DNA of 64,000 nt from the NCBI RefSeq assembly GCF_031844685.1, contig NZ_CP134605.1, positions 5,492,001-5,556,000 of the forward strand. Reading direction: 5' to 3'. Below the pieces are notes generated by a model, which had not been told where the DNA came from, searched no databases, and worked only from the letters and a program-made list of their open reading frames with translations. The translations under genes were made by a program, and so were the position numbers. Of the stretch, positions 17,574-26,024 are shown piece by piece (within the stretch, counting starts at the first letter, position 1; each line of letters opens with the position of its first letter). This DNA is from Streptomyces sp. ITFR-21 (GTDB taxonomy: Bacteria > Actinomycetota > Actinomycetes > Streptomycetales > Streptomycetaceae).

Positions 17574-18410
17574 ATGCGTTTCCCCATCCGTGCCGTGACG
17601 GCGGCTGTGGTAGCACTGCTGCCCGCGGCCGTCCTGCCGCTCGCGGGGCCTGCGGCCCCGGCGGCGGCGAACGGTGTGATCATCGGCGGCACCCCCGCCA
17701 GTACCGACCAGGAGCCGTGGGTGGTGGCGCTGTCCAGCCGCTCGCGCTTCGGTACCGACCGCTCCGGCCAGTTCTGCGGGGGCGCGGTCGTCTCCCCGCG
17801 GACGGTCGTCACCGCCGCGCACTGTTTCGGCCGGGAAGCGCTCGGCGTCTCCGACTGGCGGCAGCTGCCCGATCTGCGTGTCATCGCGGACCGCACCGAT
17901 CTGACCGGCGACGCCGGCGAGGAGATCCGACTGTCGCAGGTGTGGGTGAACCCGGGCTTCGATCCCTCCACCAACGCCGGGGACGTGGCCGTGATCACGC
18001 TGGAGGAAGCGCTGCCCGGCGGGACGGGCATCGCACTGGCCCAGCCGTCGGACACCCAGCTGTACCAGGACGGTGCCCAGGCGGAGGTGTACGGCTGGGG
18101 GGATACGACCGGACGCGGCGACTACGCGGATGCACTCCGCTCCGCGCCGGTTACGGTCTTCGCGGACACGACCTGTGAGAAGGCGTATCCGGGGAGTTCC
18201 GACGGCACCTATCTGAAGGCCACCATGATGTGCGCCGGAGCGCGTGGCGGGGGCCGTGACGCCTGTCAGGGCGACAGCGGCGGGCCCCTGGTGGTGTCGG
18301 GTCGCCTGGTGGGACTGGTGTCGTGGGGCAGTGGATGCGCGCAGGCCGCGTATCCGGGCGTTTACACCCGGGTCTCCGCGGTGGCCGCGCTGGTGGCGCA
18401 GCACATGTGA
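17574..18410 (+). CDS. Secreted trypsin-like serine protease
   Basis: A 278-residue chymotrypsin-fold (S1) protease. A signal peptide fills residues 1-32 (basic start, hydrophobic core, PAAPAAA before the cleavage point). A short propeptide leads to the mature N-terminus IIGGT. The triad is in VVTAAHC, NAGDVAVI and DACQGDSGGPL, and VSWGSGC shapes the primary pocket; Asp before CQGDSGG predicts trypsin-like specificity for Arg/Lys. Cysteines pair as in trypsin. Exported through Sec or Tat, it probably acts outside the cell in protein degradation. The ATG at 17574 follows AGGAGG. It stands alone after hrdB. Confidence 0.9.
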   Translation: MRFPIRAVTAAVVALLPAAVLPLAGPAAPAAANGVIIGGTPASTDQEPWVVALSSRSRFGTDRSGQFCGGAVVSPRTVVTAAHCFGREALGVSDWRQLPDLRVIADRTDLTGDAGEEIRLSQVWVNPGFDPSTNAGDVAVITLEEALPGGTGIALAQPSDTQLYQDGAQAEVYGWGDTTGRGDYADALRSAPVTVFADTTCEKAYPGSSDGTYLKATMMCAGARGGGRDACQGDSGGPLVVSGRLVGLVSWGSGCAQAAYPGVYTRVSAVAALVAQHM

Positions 18411-18444
18411 AGACCGGGGTGAGCGCCGACGTCCTCGGGAAAAC

Positions 18445-18485
18445 CCGCGGGCGGACACCCCCTCAAGGGGTCCGTCCGCCCGCGG
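18445..18485. terminator. Bidirectional terminator between protease and DUF7455 genes
   Basis: A 12-bp stem (CCGCGGGCGGAC / GTCCGCCCGCGG) continues through ACCCC/GGGGT to a CTCAA loop, with CC bulged. Reading on the minus strand the hairpin is followed by a short T-run (18441-18443), so it can end transcripts from both convergent genes. Confidence 0.65.
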
Positions 18486-18512
18486 ATCCGAACTCGTCGC
18501 TGGTGCGATGTG

Positions 18513-18743
18513 TCAGCGCTCGTCGTCTCCCGCCGACGCCTGGGTGTCGGTGAGCCTGCCGGTCTCATCCTGTATTTCCGCTGCGATCTTCTTCAGCTCC
18601 GGCTCGAACTTGCGGCCGTGGTGAGCGCAGAAGAGCAGCTCTCCGCCGCTGAGGAGTACGACGCGCAGGTAAGCCTGAGCGCCGCAACGGTCGCAGCGGT
18701 CTGCCGCTGTCAGCGGACTCGCGGGGGTCAGAACAGTGGTCAC
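18513..18743 (-). CDS. DUF7455 small zinc-binding-type protein
   Basis: A 76-residue protein starting MTTVLTPASPLTAADRCDRC. The pair CDRCGAQAY and FCAHHGRKF provides three cysteines and two histidines in a compact zinc-ribbon-like pattern. The protein is highly conserved next to parE across Streptomyces, but its job is unknown. GTG start. It faces away from parE, and the 426-nt gap between them holds both promoters. Confidence 0.85.
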   Translation of the reverse strand: MTTVLTPASPLTAADRCDRCGAQAYLRVVLLSGGELLFCAHHGRKFEPELKKIAAEIQDETGRLTDTQASAGDDER

Positions 18744-19169
18744 GTCGCCTCTTCTCTAGCTCGACGAGCTGTCGTACCAGGGTCAACATCCAACCAGGCC
18801 GAAAACGTTCCCGCTCGCGGCTTTTCCTGGAAAACCGTCTTCGGAGTGACTGGGTGTTACCGATTGGCGGCGAATAGGAATATTTACGTCAGATGTCCCG
18901 AGTGGGGCACTTGTCCGAACTTGCCCCCGGCTGGCTGTCGGGTTGTTGCTGAGGACGTGCCCGGAGCCTAAATGGTTCATGCGTCTTTGGGAACGTGACA
19001 TGTGTATCACTCTCACGGGTTATCGAACGCCTGCTCGATAACGGCTAGTATGGGCGTTGTGGATACCGGGTCGCGGCGTCGCCCCCCTGCCCGGCATCGG
19101 TACCCTCTGACCGGTGCGACCGACTTCGGTTGACGAATTTCACAACATCTGGATCGAGGAGCTGCCCGC
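18744..19169. promoter_or_regulatory. Divergent control region of DUF7455 gene and parE
   Basis: No gene is seen in these 426 nt. The section 18780-19060 is clearly less GC-rich than its neighbours, as expected for promoters. TAGTAT at 19046-19051 is a good -10 for a parE transcript, with a long leader of about 110 nt. The palindrome listed separately lies over the matching -35 position. Confidence 0.5.
19023..19038. promoter_or_regulatory. Candidate LexA (SOS) box upstream of parE
   Basis: TCGAAC-GCCT-GCTCGA matches 11 of the 12 fixed positions of the actinobacterial SOS box TCGAAC-N4-GTTCGA. It is the core of a larger palindrome GTTATCGA-N8-TCGATAAC (19019-19042). It ends 7 nt before the TAGTAT -10, a fitting place for a repressor. 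Binding by LexA is inferred only. Confidence 0.45.
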
Positions 19170-21290
19170 GTGACCGCCGAGACATCCGTGCCGTCCTCCG
19201 CGCTGCTGGCCGGCGCGGATCGTGACGGCTCCAACTACACCGCGCGGCACCTGCTTGTCCTCGAAGGTCTCGAAGCCGTACGCAAGCGGCCCGGCATGTA
19301 CATCGGATCGACCGACAGCCGCGGTCTGATGCACTGTGTGTGGGAGATCATCGACAACTCCGTCGACGAGGCCCTGGGCGGACACGGTGACCGCATCGAG
19401 GTGATCCTGCACGAGGACGGCTCCGTCGAGGTACGGGACAACGGCCGTGGCATCCCGGTCGACCTGGAGCCCAAGACCGGGCTGTCCGGCGTCGAGGTCG
19501 TGATGACCAAACTGCACGCCGGCGGCAAGTTCGGCGGCGGCTCGTACGCCGCCTCCGGCGGCCTGCACGGCGTCGGAGCTTCCGTCGTCAACGCCCTGTC
19601 CGCCCGGCTGGACGTCGAGGTGGACCGCGGCGGCCACACGCACGCCATCAGCTTCCGGCGGGGCGTTCCCGGCCTGTTCACCGAATCCGGCCCGGACGCG
19701 CCCTTCGACCCGGCGAGCGGCCTGACCCGGACCAGGAGGATCCCCCGTACCCGTACGGGCACGAGGGTGCGCTACTGGGCGGACCGGCAGATCTTCCTCA
19801 AGGACGCCAAGCTCTCCCTGGAGCACCTCCACCAGCGGGCCCGCCAGACCGCCTTCCTGGTGCCCGGCCTGACCATCGTCGTCCGCGACGAGCGCGGCGT
19901 GGAGACGGACCGGCCGGTCGAGGAGGTCTTCCACTTCGACGGCGGCATCAGCGAGTTCTGCGAGTTCCTGGCTCCGGACAAGCCGATCTGCGACGTTCTG
20001 CGGCTGACTGGCAGCGGCGTCTTCAAGGAGACCGTCCCGGTGCTGGACGAGCTCGGACACATGACACCCACCGAGGTCACCCGGGAACTCGGCGTGGACA
20101 TCGCGCTGCGCTGGGGCACCGGGTACGACACCACCACCCGGTCCTTCGTCAACATCATCGCCACCCCCAAGGGGGGCACCCATGTGACCGGATTCGAGCG
20201 GTCGGTCACCAAGACCATCAACGAGGTACTGCGCGCCGGCAAGCTGCTGCGCGTCGCCGAGGACGACATCGTCAAGGACGACGCCATGGAAGGCATGACG
20301 GCGGTGATCACCGTCCGTCTCGCCGAGCCGCAGTTCGAGGGCCAGACCAAGGAGGTGCTCGGCACCTCGGCGGCCAACCGGATCGTCGCCGCCGTCGTGG
20401 CGAAGGAGCTCAAGGAGTTCCTGACCTCCGTCAAGCGCGACACCAAGGCGCAGGCCCGCGCCGTGCTGGAGAAGGCCGTCGCCGCCGCCAGGACCCGCAT
20501 CGCGGCCCGGCAGCACAAGGAGGCGCAGCGCAGGAAGACCGCGCTGGAGACCTCCTCGCTGCCGGCCAAGCTCGCCGACTGCCGCAGCGACGACGTCGAG
20601 CGCAGCGAACTGTTCATCGTCGAGGGCGACTCGGCCCTGGGCACCGCCAAGCTGGCCCGCAACTCCGAGTTCCAGGCGCTGCTGCCGATCCGCGGCAAGA
20701 TCCTCAACGTCCAGAAGTCGTCCATCTCGGACATGCTCAAGAACGCCGAGTGCGGCGCGATCATCCAGGTCATAGGAGCCGGGTCCGGCCGGACCTTCGA
20801 CATCGACCAGGCCCGCTACGGCAAGGTGATCTTCCTCGCCGACGCCGACGTCGACGGCGCCCACATCCGCTGCCTGCTGCTCACGCTCTTCCAGCGCTAC
20901 ATGCGGGCCATGGTGGAGGAGGGCCGGGTCTTCTCCGCGGTGCCGCCGCTGCACCGGATCGAGCTGGTCCAGCCCAAGAAGGGCCAGGACAAGTACGTCT
21001 ACACGTACTCCGACAACGAGCTCCGGCAGACCCTGCTCGACTTCCAGCGGCGCAAGGTCCGCTACAAGGACAGCATCCAGCGCTACAAGGGCCTCGGCGA
21101 GATGGACGCCAACCAGCTCGCGGAGACCACCATGGACCCGCGGCACCGCACCCTGCGGCGGATCAACATCAGCGACCTGGAAGCCGCTGAGCAGGCATTC
21201 GACCTGCTCATGGGCAACGAGGTCGCGCCACGCAAGGAGTTCATCACCAACTCCGCCTCCACGCTGGACCGGGCGCGGATCGACGTCTGA
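19170..21290 (+). CDS. parE: DNA topoisomerase IV subunit B
   Basis: A 706-residue type IIA topoisomerase ATPase subunit that pairs with ParC to decatenate sister chromosomes. The GHKL ATPase shows EIIDNSVDEAL, VRDNGRGIPVD and GGLHGVGASVVNALS; the transducer follows; the TOPRIM domain begins with IVEGDSALGTA (about 481) and has the metal-binding LADADVDGAH. EGDSALGTA instead of EGDSAGGSA is usual for the actinobacterial second GyrB-type protein, as is the absence of a gyrase-type insertion. GTG start. The partner parC lies about 5 kb downstream on the other strand; the two are not in one operon. Confidence 0.95.
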   Translation: MTAETSVPSSALLAGADRDGSNYTARHLLVLEGLEAVRKRPGMYIGSTDSRGLMHCVWEIIDNSVDEALGGHGDRIEVILHEDGSVEVRDNGRGIPVDLEPKTGLSGVEVVMTKLHAGGKFGGGSYAASGGLHGVGASVVNALSARLDVEVDRGGHTHAISFRRGVPGLFTESGPDAPFDPASGLTRTRRIPRTRTGTRVRYWADRQIFLKDAKLSLEHLHQRARQTAFLVPGLTIVVRDERGVETDRPVEEVFHFDGGISEFCEFLAPDKPICDVLRLTGSGVFKETVPVLDELGHMTPTEVTRELGVDIALRWGTGYDTTTRSFVNIIATPKGGTHVTGFERSVTKTINEVLRAGKLLRVAEDDIVKDDAMEGMTAVITVRLAEPQFEGQTKEVLGTSAANRIVAAVVAKELKEFLTSVKRDTKAQARAVLEKAVAAARTRIAARQHKEAQRRKTALETSSLPAKLADCRSDDVERSELFIVEGDSALGTAKLARNSEFQALLPIRGKILNVQKSSISDMLKNAECGAIIQVIGAGSGRTFDIDQARYGKVIFLADADVDGAHIRCLLLTLFQRYMRAMVEEGRVFSAVPPLHRIELVQPKKGQDKYVYTYSDNELRQTLLDFQRRKVRYKDSIQRYKGLGEMDANQLAETTMDPRHRTLRRINISDLEAAEQAFDLLMGNEVAPRKEFITNSASTLDRARIDV

Positions 21291-21359
21291 CCCGGGGTGG
21301 AGTGGGGTGGGGCTGGCCGGCGCCGGGCGGGAGGATGTTCGGGGGCGCGGCGGGTGGGT

Positions 21360-21376
21360 CTCCACCCGGGGTGGAG
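21360..21376 (+). terminator. Hairpin downstream of parE
   Basis: CTCCACC-CGG-GGTGGAG is a perfect 7-bp hairpin 70 nt after the parE stop, followed 4 nt later by TCTTT. It may be the parE terminator; as a palindrome near the damaged two-component genes it could also be an operator. Confidence 0.4.
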
Positions 21377-21489
21377 GCGATCTTTCCACCCCCGGTTTGA
21401 TCCCCTGATCGGGACATTTGCGTAGATTCATGGACGCGGGCAGGCCACCCCGCCCGCCCACCCGAATCCACGCCAGGGAGGCGTCCCTC

Positions 21490-22117
21490 ATGTCCGGTCT
21501 GGTCAATGCCCTGGTGATCCTTGCGGACATGAGTCGTGATCGCCCGCCAGCTCCGGCCCCGCCGGGTCGGTGGCGGCCGATCGCCGGCGGCGGCACCGCC
21601 CGACTACTGGACGCGCCGGTGGCCGCCGCAGTGCTCTGGTGCGGCTGCGCGGTGATCGCCATCGAACGGCTGCCGTTGGCTGCAGGAGTGCCTCTCGCGG
21701 CCGTCTCGTTGACCGGTTTCGCGCTGTGGGACAGCGGGGACAGCCCGCTGGCCGCCGTGCTCCTTGCGCTGGGCCTGGCGTTGGCCGGGTACACCGTGCG
21801 GCTGGACGCGGAGGCACGAGGACAGGCGCAGCGGCTGCTGGTGCAGGAGCGGGGGCGCGAGAGGCCGGGGCCGAGTCGGCCGCACTCGCCGAACGGGCCA
21901 GGATCGCCCGGGAGATCCACGACGTGCTCGCGCACAGCCTATCCGCGCAGATGGTCCATCTGGAGGCGACCAGACTGCTGATCGAGGGCGGCGCGGACCG
22001 GGAGGAGGTGTTGCGGCGAGTGGTCGCGGCGCGGCGGATGGCTCGGGAGGGGCTCGCTGAGACACGGCAGGCGCTCTCCGCGCTGCGCGGGGAGCTGGCG
22101 CCGGTGGAGCGGCGGCG
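21490..22117 (+). pseudogene. Two-component sensor kinase (HisKA_3 type), broken
   Basis: The start ATG has a GGGAGG site upstream. The first 120 codons give two hydrophobic membrane segments (AAVLWCGCAVIAI, then AVLLALGLALAGY). At the G-run 21851-21855 the frame shifts; in the next frame the dimerisation/phosphorylation helix reads on perfectly: ARIAREIHDVLAHSLSAQM, with the phospho-His in EIHDVLAHS. After ALRGELAPVE (about 22108) the homology stops. The ATP-binding HATPase domain is absent and the sequence runs straight into the middle of a response regulator. So there is one frameshift and one deletion; this kinase cannot work. Confidence 0.8.
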
Positions 22118-22118
22118 G

Positions 22119-22747
22119 ACGGGGAGGAGGCGGTACGGCTGGTGGCGGAACACCGGCCGGAGGTGGTGCTGATGGACCTGCGGATGCCCCGCTGTGACGG
22201 GGTGGAGGCGACCCGGCGGATCCGGTCGGAGTATCCGGGGACGCAGGTGGTGGTGCTGACGACGTTCGTGGACGACGACTCGCTGTTCCCGGCGCTGCGG
22301 GGCGGGGCGCGCGGGTATCTGACGAAGGACGCGGGCCGTGAGGAGATCGCACGGGCCATCGTCGAGGTGACGGCGGGCCGGGCGGGCCTGTCGCCGACCG
22401 TGCAGAGCCGGCTGCTGGACGCGCTGGCGACGACGGTACCGGGCGCCGGTGCCAAGACTGGAGCCGGTGTCGGAACGGGAGCCGGTGCCCGAGCCGGAGT
22501 GCGTGCCGGAACCGTGCCGGAGGGCATGGGGCGAGGGGAGCGGGCGGAGTTGCCGGGCGGGCTGACCGTTCGGGAGGCGGAGGTGCTGGCCCTGGTGGCG
22601 GAGGGTCTGTCCAACGCGGAGATCGCTGGGCGGTTGCACGTGCGCATGGCGACGGTGAAAACGCACATCAACAACCTCTTTGCCAAGACCGGGGTACGGG
22701 ACCGGGCACAAGCGGTCGGATATGCATACCGGCACGGCATCACCTGA
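22119..22747 (+). pseudogene. NarL/LuxR-type response regulator, N-terminus deleted
   Basis: In the frame opening at about 22119 the sequence starts in mid-receiver: DGEEAVRLVAEHRPEVVLMD, then LRMPRCDGVEATRRI with the phospho-accepting Asp in VLMD. The first 45 or so residues, including strand 1 and the acidic pair, are missing. The rest is intact: LTTFVDDDSLFPALRGGARG, a Gly/Ala-rich linker, and a LuxR helix-turn-helix (LTVREAEVLALVAEGLSNAE, VKTHINNLFAKTGV). A GTG at 22142 could still allow translation of the DNA-binding half. It was evidently the partner of the kinase stump it is joined to. Confidence 0.75.
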
Positions 22748-22841
22748 TGTGGTGAAGGTTTCGGCTTGTTCTATCTGGATCTTCCCGCTCTGTCCATGAT
22801 TGGGCGCATGGCCGATCGGCCGGTGGAGCAAGGAGAGTTCG

Positions 22842-23336
22842 GTGGACAAGCACGACGGGGGTGACCCGGGGGTGCTGCGGGTGAACGACCTCTGGCAGGA
22901 CGTGGGGGCGACCGGCCTGTGGCTGCCGGATCAGCAGGCCCCCGAGCGGGCCCCTGAGGCGGTGAGGGAGGATCCCGCCGCGTACGGGGAGCTTTGGACG
23001 GTCGGCGACCGGTCGGCGGTCTATTTGGAAGTGCAGCACAGCGAGGACTTCCAGCACGTACGGGACCGGTACCGGAGATTCGTCTTTCCGGCGGTGGCGG
23101 GGTTCGTCGGCTGGTACCTGCTGTACGTGGTGGCCGCGACCACCGCGCCGGGGCTGATGGGGTACCGGCTGGCGGGCGAGCTGAATGTCGCGTTGGCCGC
23201 GGGGCTGGCGCAGTTCGCCAGCACGTTCCTGCTGACGTGGGCGTACGCACGGCACGCCCGGGTGCACAGGGACCGGGCGGCGCTCGATCTGCGGTGGACG
23301 CTGGCCACCAGGACCGGACAGGAGAGGGTGCGTTGA
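22842..23336 (+). CDS. DUF485 family membrane protein
   Basis: A 164-residue protein with a soluble N-terminal half and two transmembrane helices (FVFPAVAGFVGWYLLYVVAA and LAAGLAQFASTFLLTWAYA). It belongs to DUF485 (YjcH-like), whose genes sit next to acetate/pyruvate-type SSS symporters and probably encode an accessory subunit. GTG start at 22842 with AAGGAGA 5 nt upstream. The stop codon overlaps the TTG start of the symporter by 4 nt, so translation is coupled. Confidence 0.85.
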   Translation: MDKHDGGDPGVLRVNDLWQDVGATGLWLPDQQAPERAPEAVREDPAAYGELWTVGDRSAVYLEVQHSEDFQHVRDRYRRFVFPAVAGFVGWYLLYVVAATTAPGLMGYRLAGELNVALAAGLAQFASTFLLTWAYARHARVHRDRAALDLRWTLATRTGQERVR

Positions 23337-25057
23337 CGGCGGCGCAATGGGCCGGGCAGTCGCCGGGAGGCGGGAATGCCGCCCCGGGGTATCTGGCGAC
23401 CCGGCAGCTGGCGGATTCCGCCGGCGAGCATCAGGGCCTGGCGATCGTGCTGTTCACCGTGTTCGTGTCGGTGACGCTGGCGATCACCGCGTGGGCGGGG
23501 CGGCGGCGGAGTTCTTCGGTGGAGTTCTTCGCCGGGGGACGGCTGTTCTCGCCGATGCAGAACGGGCTGGCCATCGCGGGCGACTACATGTCGGCGGCGT
23601 CCTTCCTCGGGATCTCCGGGCTGATCGCGCTGTTCGGCTACGACGGGATGCTCTACTCGGTGGGCTTCTTCGTCGCGTGGCTGGTCGTGCTGATGCTGGT
23701 GGCCGAACTGGTCCGCAACGTGGGCCGGTACACGATGGCCGACGTACTCTCCGCGCGGATGCGGGAGCGGCCGGTGCGGATCGCGGCGGGTACTGCGTCG
23801 GTGACGGTGTCGATCCTCTACCTGGTGGCCCAGATGGTGGGCGCGAGCAGCCTGGTGGGTCTGCTGCTGGGCGGCGGGGAAGGGGCCGCGGTGCGGACCT
23901 GGACGGTGATCGGGGTCGGGGCGCTGATGGTGTTCTACGTGTCCTTCGGCGGAATGCGGGCCACCACCTGGATCCAGATCGTGAAGACGGTGCTGCTGAT
24001 CGGCGGGACGGTCACGCTGACGGCGCTGGTGCTGGTCCGCTTCCACGGCAACTTCGGGGAGTTGCTGCGGTCGGCGGCGGACGGGAGCGGGCAGGGGGAC
24101 GCGTTCCTGGCGCCGGGGCTGAAGTACGGGGTGGACGCGACGTCGCGGCTGGACTTCATCAGCCTCGGTGTGGCGCTGGTGCTGGGTACGGCCGGGCTGC
24201 CGCACATCCTGTCGCGTTTCTACACCGTTCCGACGGCCCGTTCGGCGCGGCGGTCGGTGGTGTGGGCGATCGGGCTGATCGGCACGTTCTACCTGATGAC
24301 GATCGTGCTGGGGTTCGGCGCGGCGGCGCTAGTCGGCTCGAACACCGTGCGGGACTCGAACGCGGCGGGCAACACCGCGGTGCCGCTGCTGGCCGAGATC
24401 CTCGGCGGCGGGTCGGGGACCACCGGTGGCACGGTGCTGTTCGCGGTGGTCGGAGCGGTGGCCTTCGCCACGATCCTCGCCGTGGTCGCGGGCATCACGC
24501 TGGCGTCTTCGGCCTCCGTGGCCCACGACCTCTACGCCAGCCGGCGCCGTCCGGCGGGCCAGGGTCGGCACGGGGGGCGCCACGCCCAGCGGGAGTCCGA
24601 GGGCGAGATGGACCAGGAGGAGGTGCGGGTGGCCAGGTTCGCGGCCGTCGGCATCGGAGCGGTGTCGATCTGGATCAGTCTGCTGGCGCAGGACCAGAAC
24701 ATCGCCTTCCTGGTGGGCCTGGCCTTCGCGGTGGCCGCGTCGGCGAATTTGCCGGGGCTGCTCTACTCCCTGTTCTGGCGCCGCTTCACCACCCGGGGCG
24801 CGGTCTGGTCCGTCTACGGCGGGCTCGTACCTGCTCTGCTGCTGGTGGTGCTGTCGCCGGTGACGTCCGGGCGGCCGGACGCGCTGTTCCCCGGAGTCGA
24901 CTTCCATGTCTTCCCGCTGGAGAACCCCGGGCTGGTCTCCATCCCGCTGGGCTTCCTGGCCGGCTGGCTCGGAACCGTGCTGTCGCGCGAGTCGGCGGAC
25001 GAGGGGAAGTACGCGGAGACGGAGGTGCGTTCGCTCACCGGCGCCGGGGCCGCCTGA
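23333..25057 (+). CDS. SSS-family cation/monocarboxylate symporter (ActP/MctC-like)
   Basis: A 574-residue inner-membrane protein with about 13 hydrophobic helices. The sodium-symporter core is clear: FFAGGRLFSPMQNGLAIAGD followed by YMSAASFLG, then LYLVAQMVGAS, LGTAGLPHILSRFYTVP and ATILAVVAGITLASSASVAHD. These are hallmarks of the ActP/MctC group, which imports acetate, pyruvate or propionate with Na+ or H+. TTG start overlapping the DUF485 stop (TTGA). A His/Arg-rich cytosolic loop at about 400-430 is longer than usual. The substrate is inferred from family. Confidence 0.88.
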   Translation: MTAAQWAGQSPGGGNAAPGYLATRQLADSAGEHQGLAIVLFTVFVSVTLAITAWAGRRRSSSVEFFAGGRLFSPMQNGLAIAGDYMSAASFLGISGLIALFGYDGMLYSVGFFVAWLVVLMLVAELVRNVGRYTMADVLSARMRERPVRIAAGTASVTVSILYLVAQMVGASSLVGLLLGGGEGAAVRTWTVIGVGALMVFYVSFGGMRATTWIQIVKTVLLIGGTVTLTALVLVRFHGNFGELLRSAADGSGQGDAFLAPGLKYGVDATSRLDFISLGVALVLGTAGLPHILSRFYTVPTARSARRSVVWAIGLIGTFYLMTIVLGFGAAALVGSNTVRDSNAAGNTAVPLLAEILGGGSGTTGGTVLFAVVGAVAFATILAVVAGITLASSASVAHDLYASRRRPAGQGRHGGRHAQRESEGEMDQEEVRVARFAAVGIGAVSIWISLLAQDQNIAFLVGLAFAVAASANLPGLLYSLFWRRFTTRGAVWSVYGGLVPALLLVVLSPVTSGRPDALFPGVDFHVFPLENPGLVSIPLGFLAGWLGTVLSRESADEGKYAETEVRSLTGAGAA

Positions 25058-25081
25058 CTGCCGGGACGCGCTGGGCCGGGC

Positions 25082-26002
25082 TCAGCTCGCGTGGCTGCCC
25101 AACAGGTCCTTGATGGCGGTGACCTCCATCCGGGTCGGGGTACCGAGGGCTCCGCCGCAGCTTTCCGGGCGGGGCGGGGTGGAGGCGTGCTGGGCCACCG
25201 CGACCCGCCAGGCGCGGCCGTCGGTGTGGGTGACGCGGACGGTCCAGCCGCCGGGATCCGACTCCGTGCGGTCCACCGTGAGCGCGCCCGCCCCTTCCTC
25301 GCCGGTCAGCCGGCGTATCGCCAGCTCGGCGGCCTGGCCCGGACGCTCCCAGGACGACCGGCCGCGGCAGTTGTCCAGTACGACCCGGCCGGCGGCCGCC
25401 GCCGCCAGGACGTGCTGGGCGTGGCGGCCGTCCATCCGACCGTAGGCGTAGCCGTGCGGCAGGACGAGCATGGTGGGGGCGAAGCGGTGGCCGCCGAGGT
25501 GGGTGGTCTCCCAGATGCCGCCGCTGCCGGAGGCCGCGAGCTCGGTTGCCAGCGGGCGGCCGTGGACGGCGCAGCAGCGGTCCCGCTTGCCGTTGGTGCA
25601 CACCAGGCCGATCGGCGGCCCCTGGTAGGGCGTTCCGAAGCCGCCGTGCTCGCCCGCGCCCAGGGCGGTGAAGTCCAGCGCGGTCAGCTCGGCCGGGTCC
25701 GTGACCTCGGCGGTGCGCACCCACGGGTGTTCGGGCGCGGTGTGGGCCAGCAGCACCCGGTGCCGGCCCGGGCGGTGCCGGTCGGGGTGCCGACCGGGGC
25801 GGCGGATCAGCGCGACCCGTACCCCCGCGACGGCGGCCAGCCGGTCCAGCGCGCGGCCGACCGCGGGGTCCAGTCGGCTCGCGCCGAGAGCCTTCGCGCC
25901 CCAGGGACCCGGCTGCTCGATCAGCAGCCAGGTCCGGGCGACCGCTGCGGTCCCGTCCATCGCCTCGTCCAGCTCGACGGAGGTCTGCATACAGGTGTTC
26001 AC
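25082..26002 (-). CDS. Sucrase/ferredoxin-like family protein
   Basis: A 306-residue protein of the Sucraseferredoxin-like family (thioredoxin-like ferredoxin fold). The cluster-binding signature is VCTNGKRDRCCAVHGRPLA; an HLGGHRFAPTMLVLPHG segment follows, both typical. It may bind a [2Fe-2S] cluster; the biological role is unknown. The GTG at 26002 or the ATG 12 nt further in could start translation. Its stop lies close behind the convergent symporter gene, with no visible terminator between. Confidence 0.82.
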   Translation of the reverse strand: MNTCMQTSVELDEAMDGTAAVARTWLLIEQPGPWGAKALGASRLDPAVGRALDRLAAVAGVRVALIRRPGRHPDRHRPGRHRVLLAHTAPEHPWVRTAEVTDPAELTALDFTALGAGEHGGFGTPYQGPPIGLVCTNGKRDRCCAVHGRPLATELAASGSGGIWETTHLGGHRFAPTMLVLPHGYAYGRMDGRHAQHVLAAAAAGRVVLDNCRGRSSWERPGQAAELAIRRLTGEEGAGALTVDRTESDPGGWTVRVTHTDGRAWRVAVAQHASTPPRPESCGGALGTPTRMEVTAIKDLLGSHAS

Positions 26003-26024
26003 GTGGCTGAGAATAGGCGCTGAT

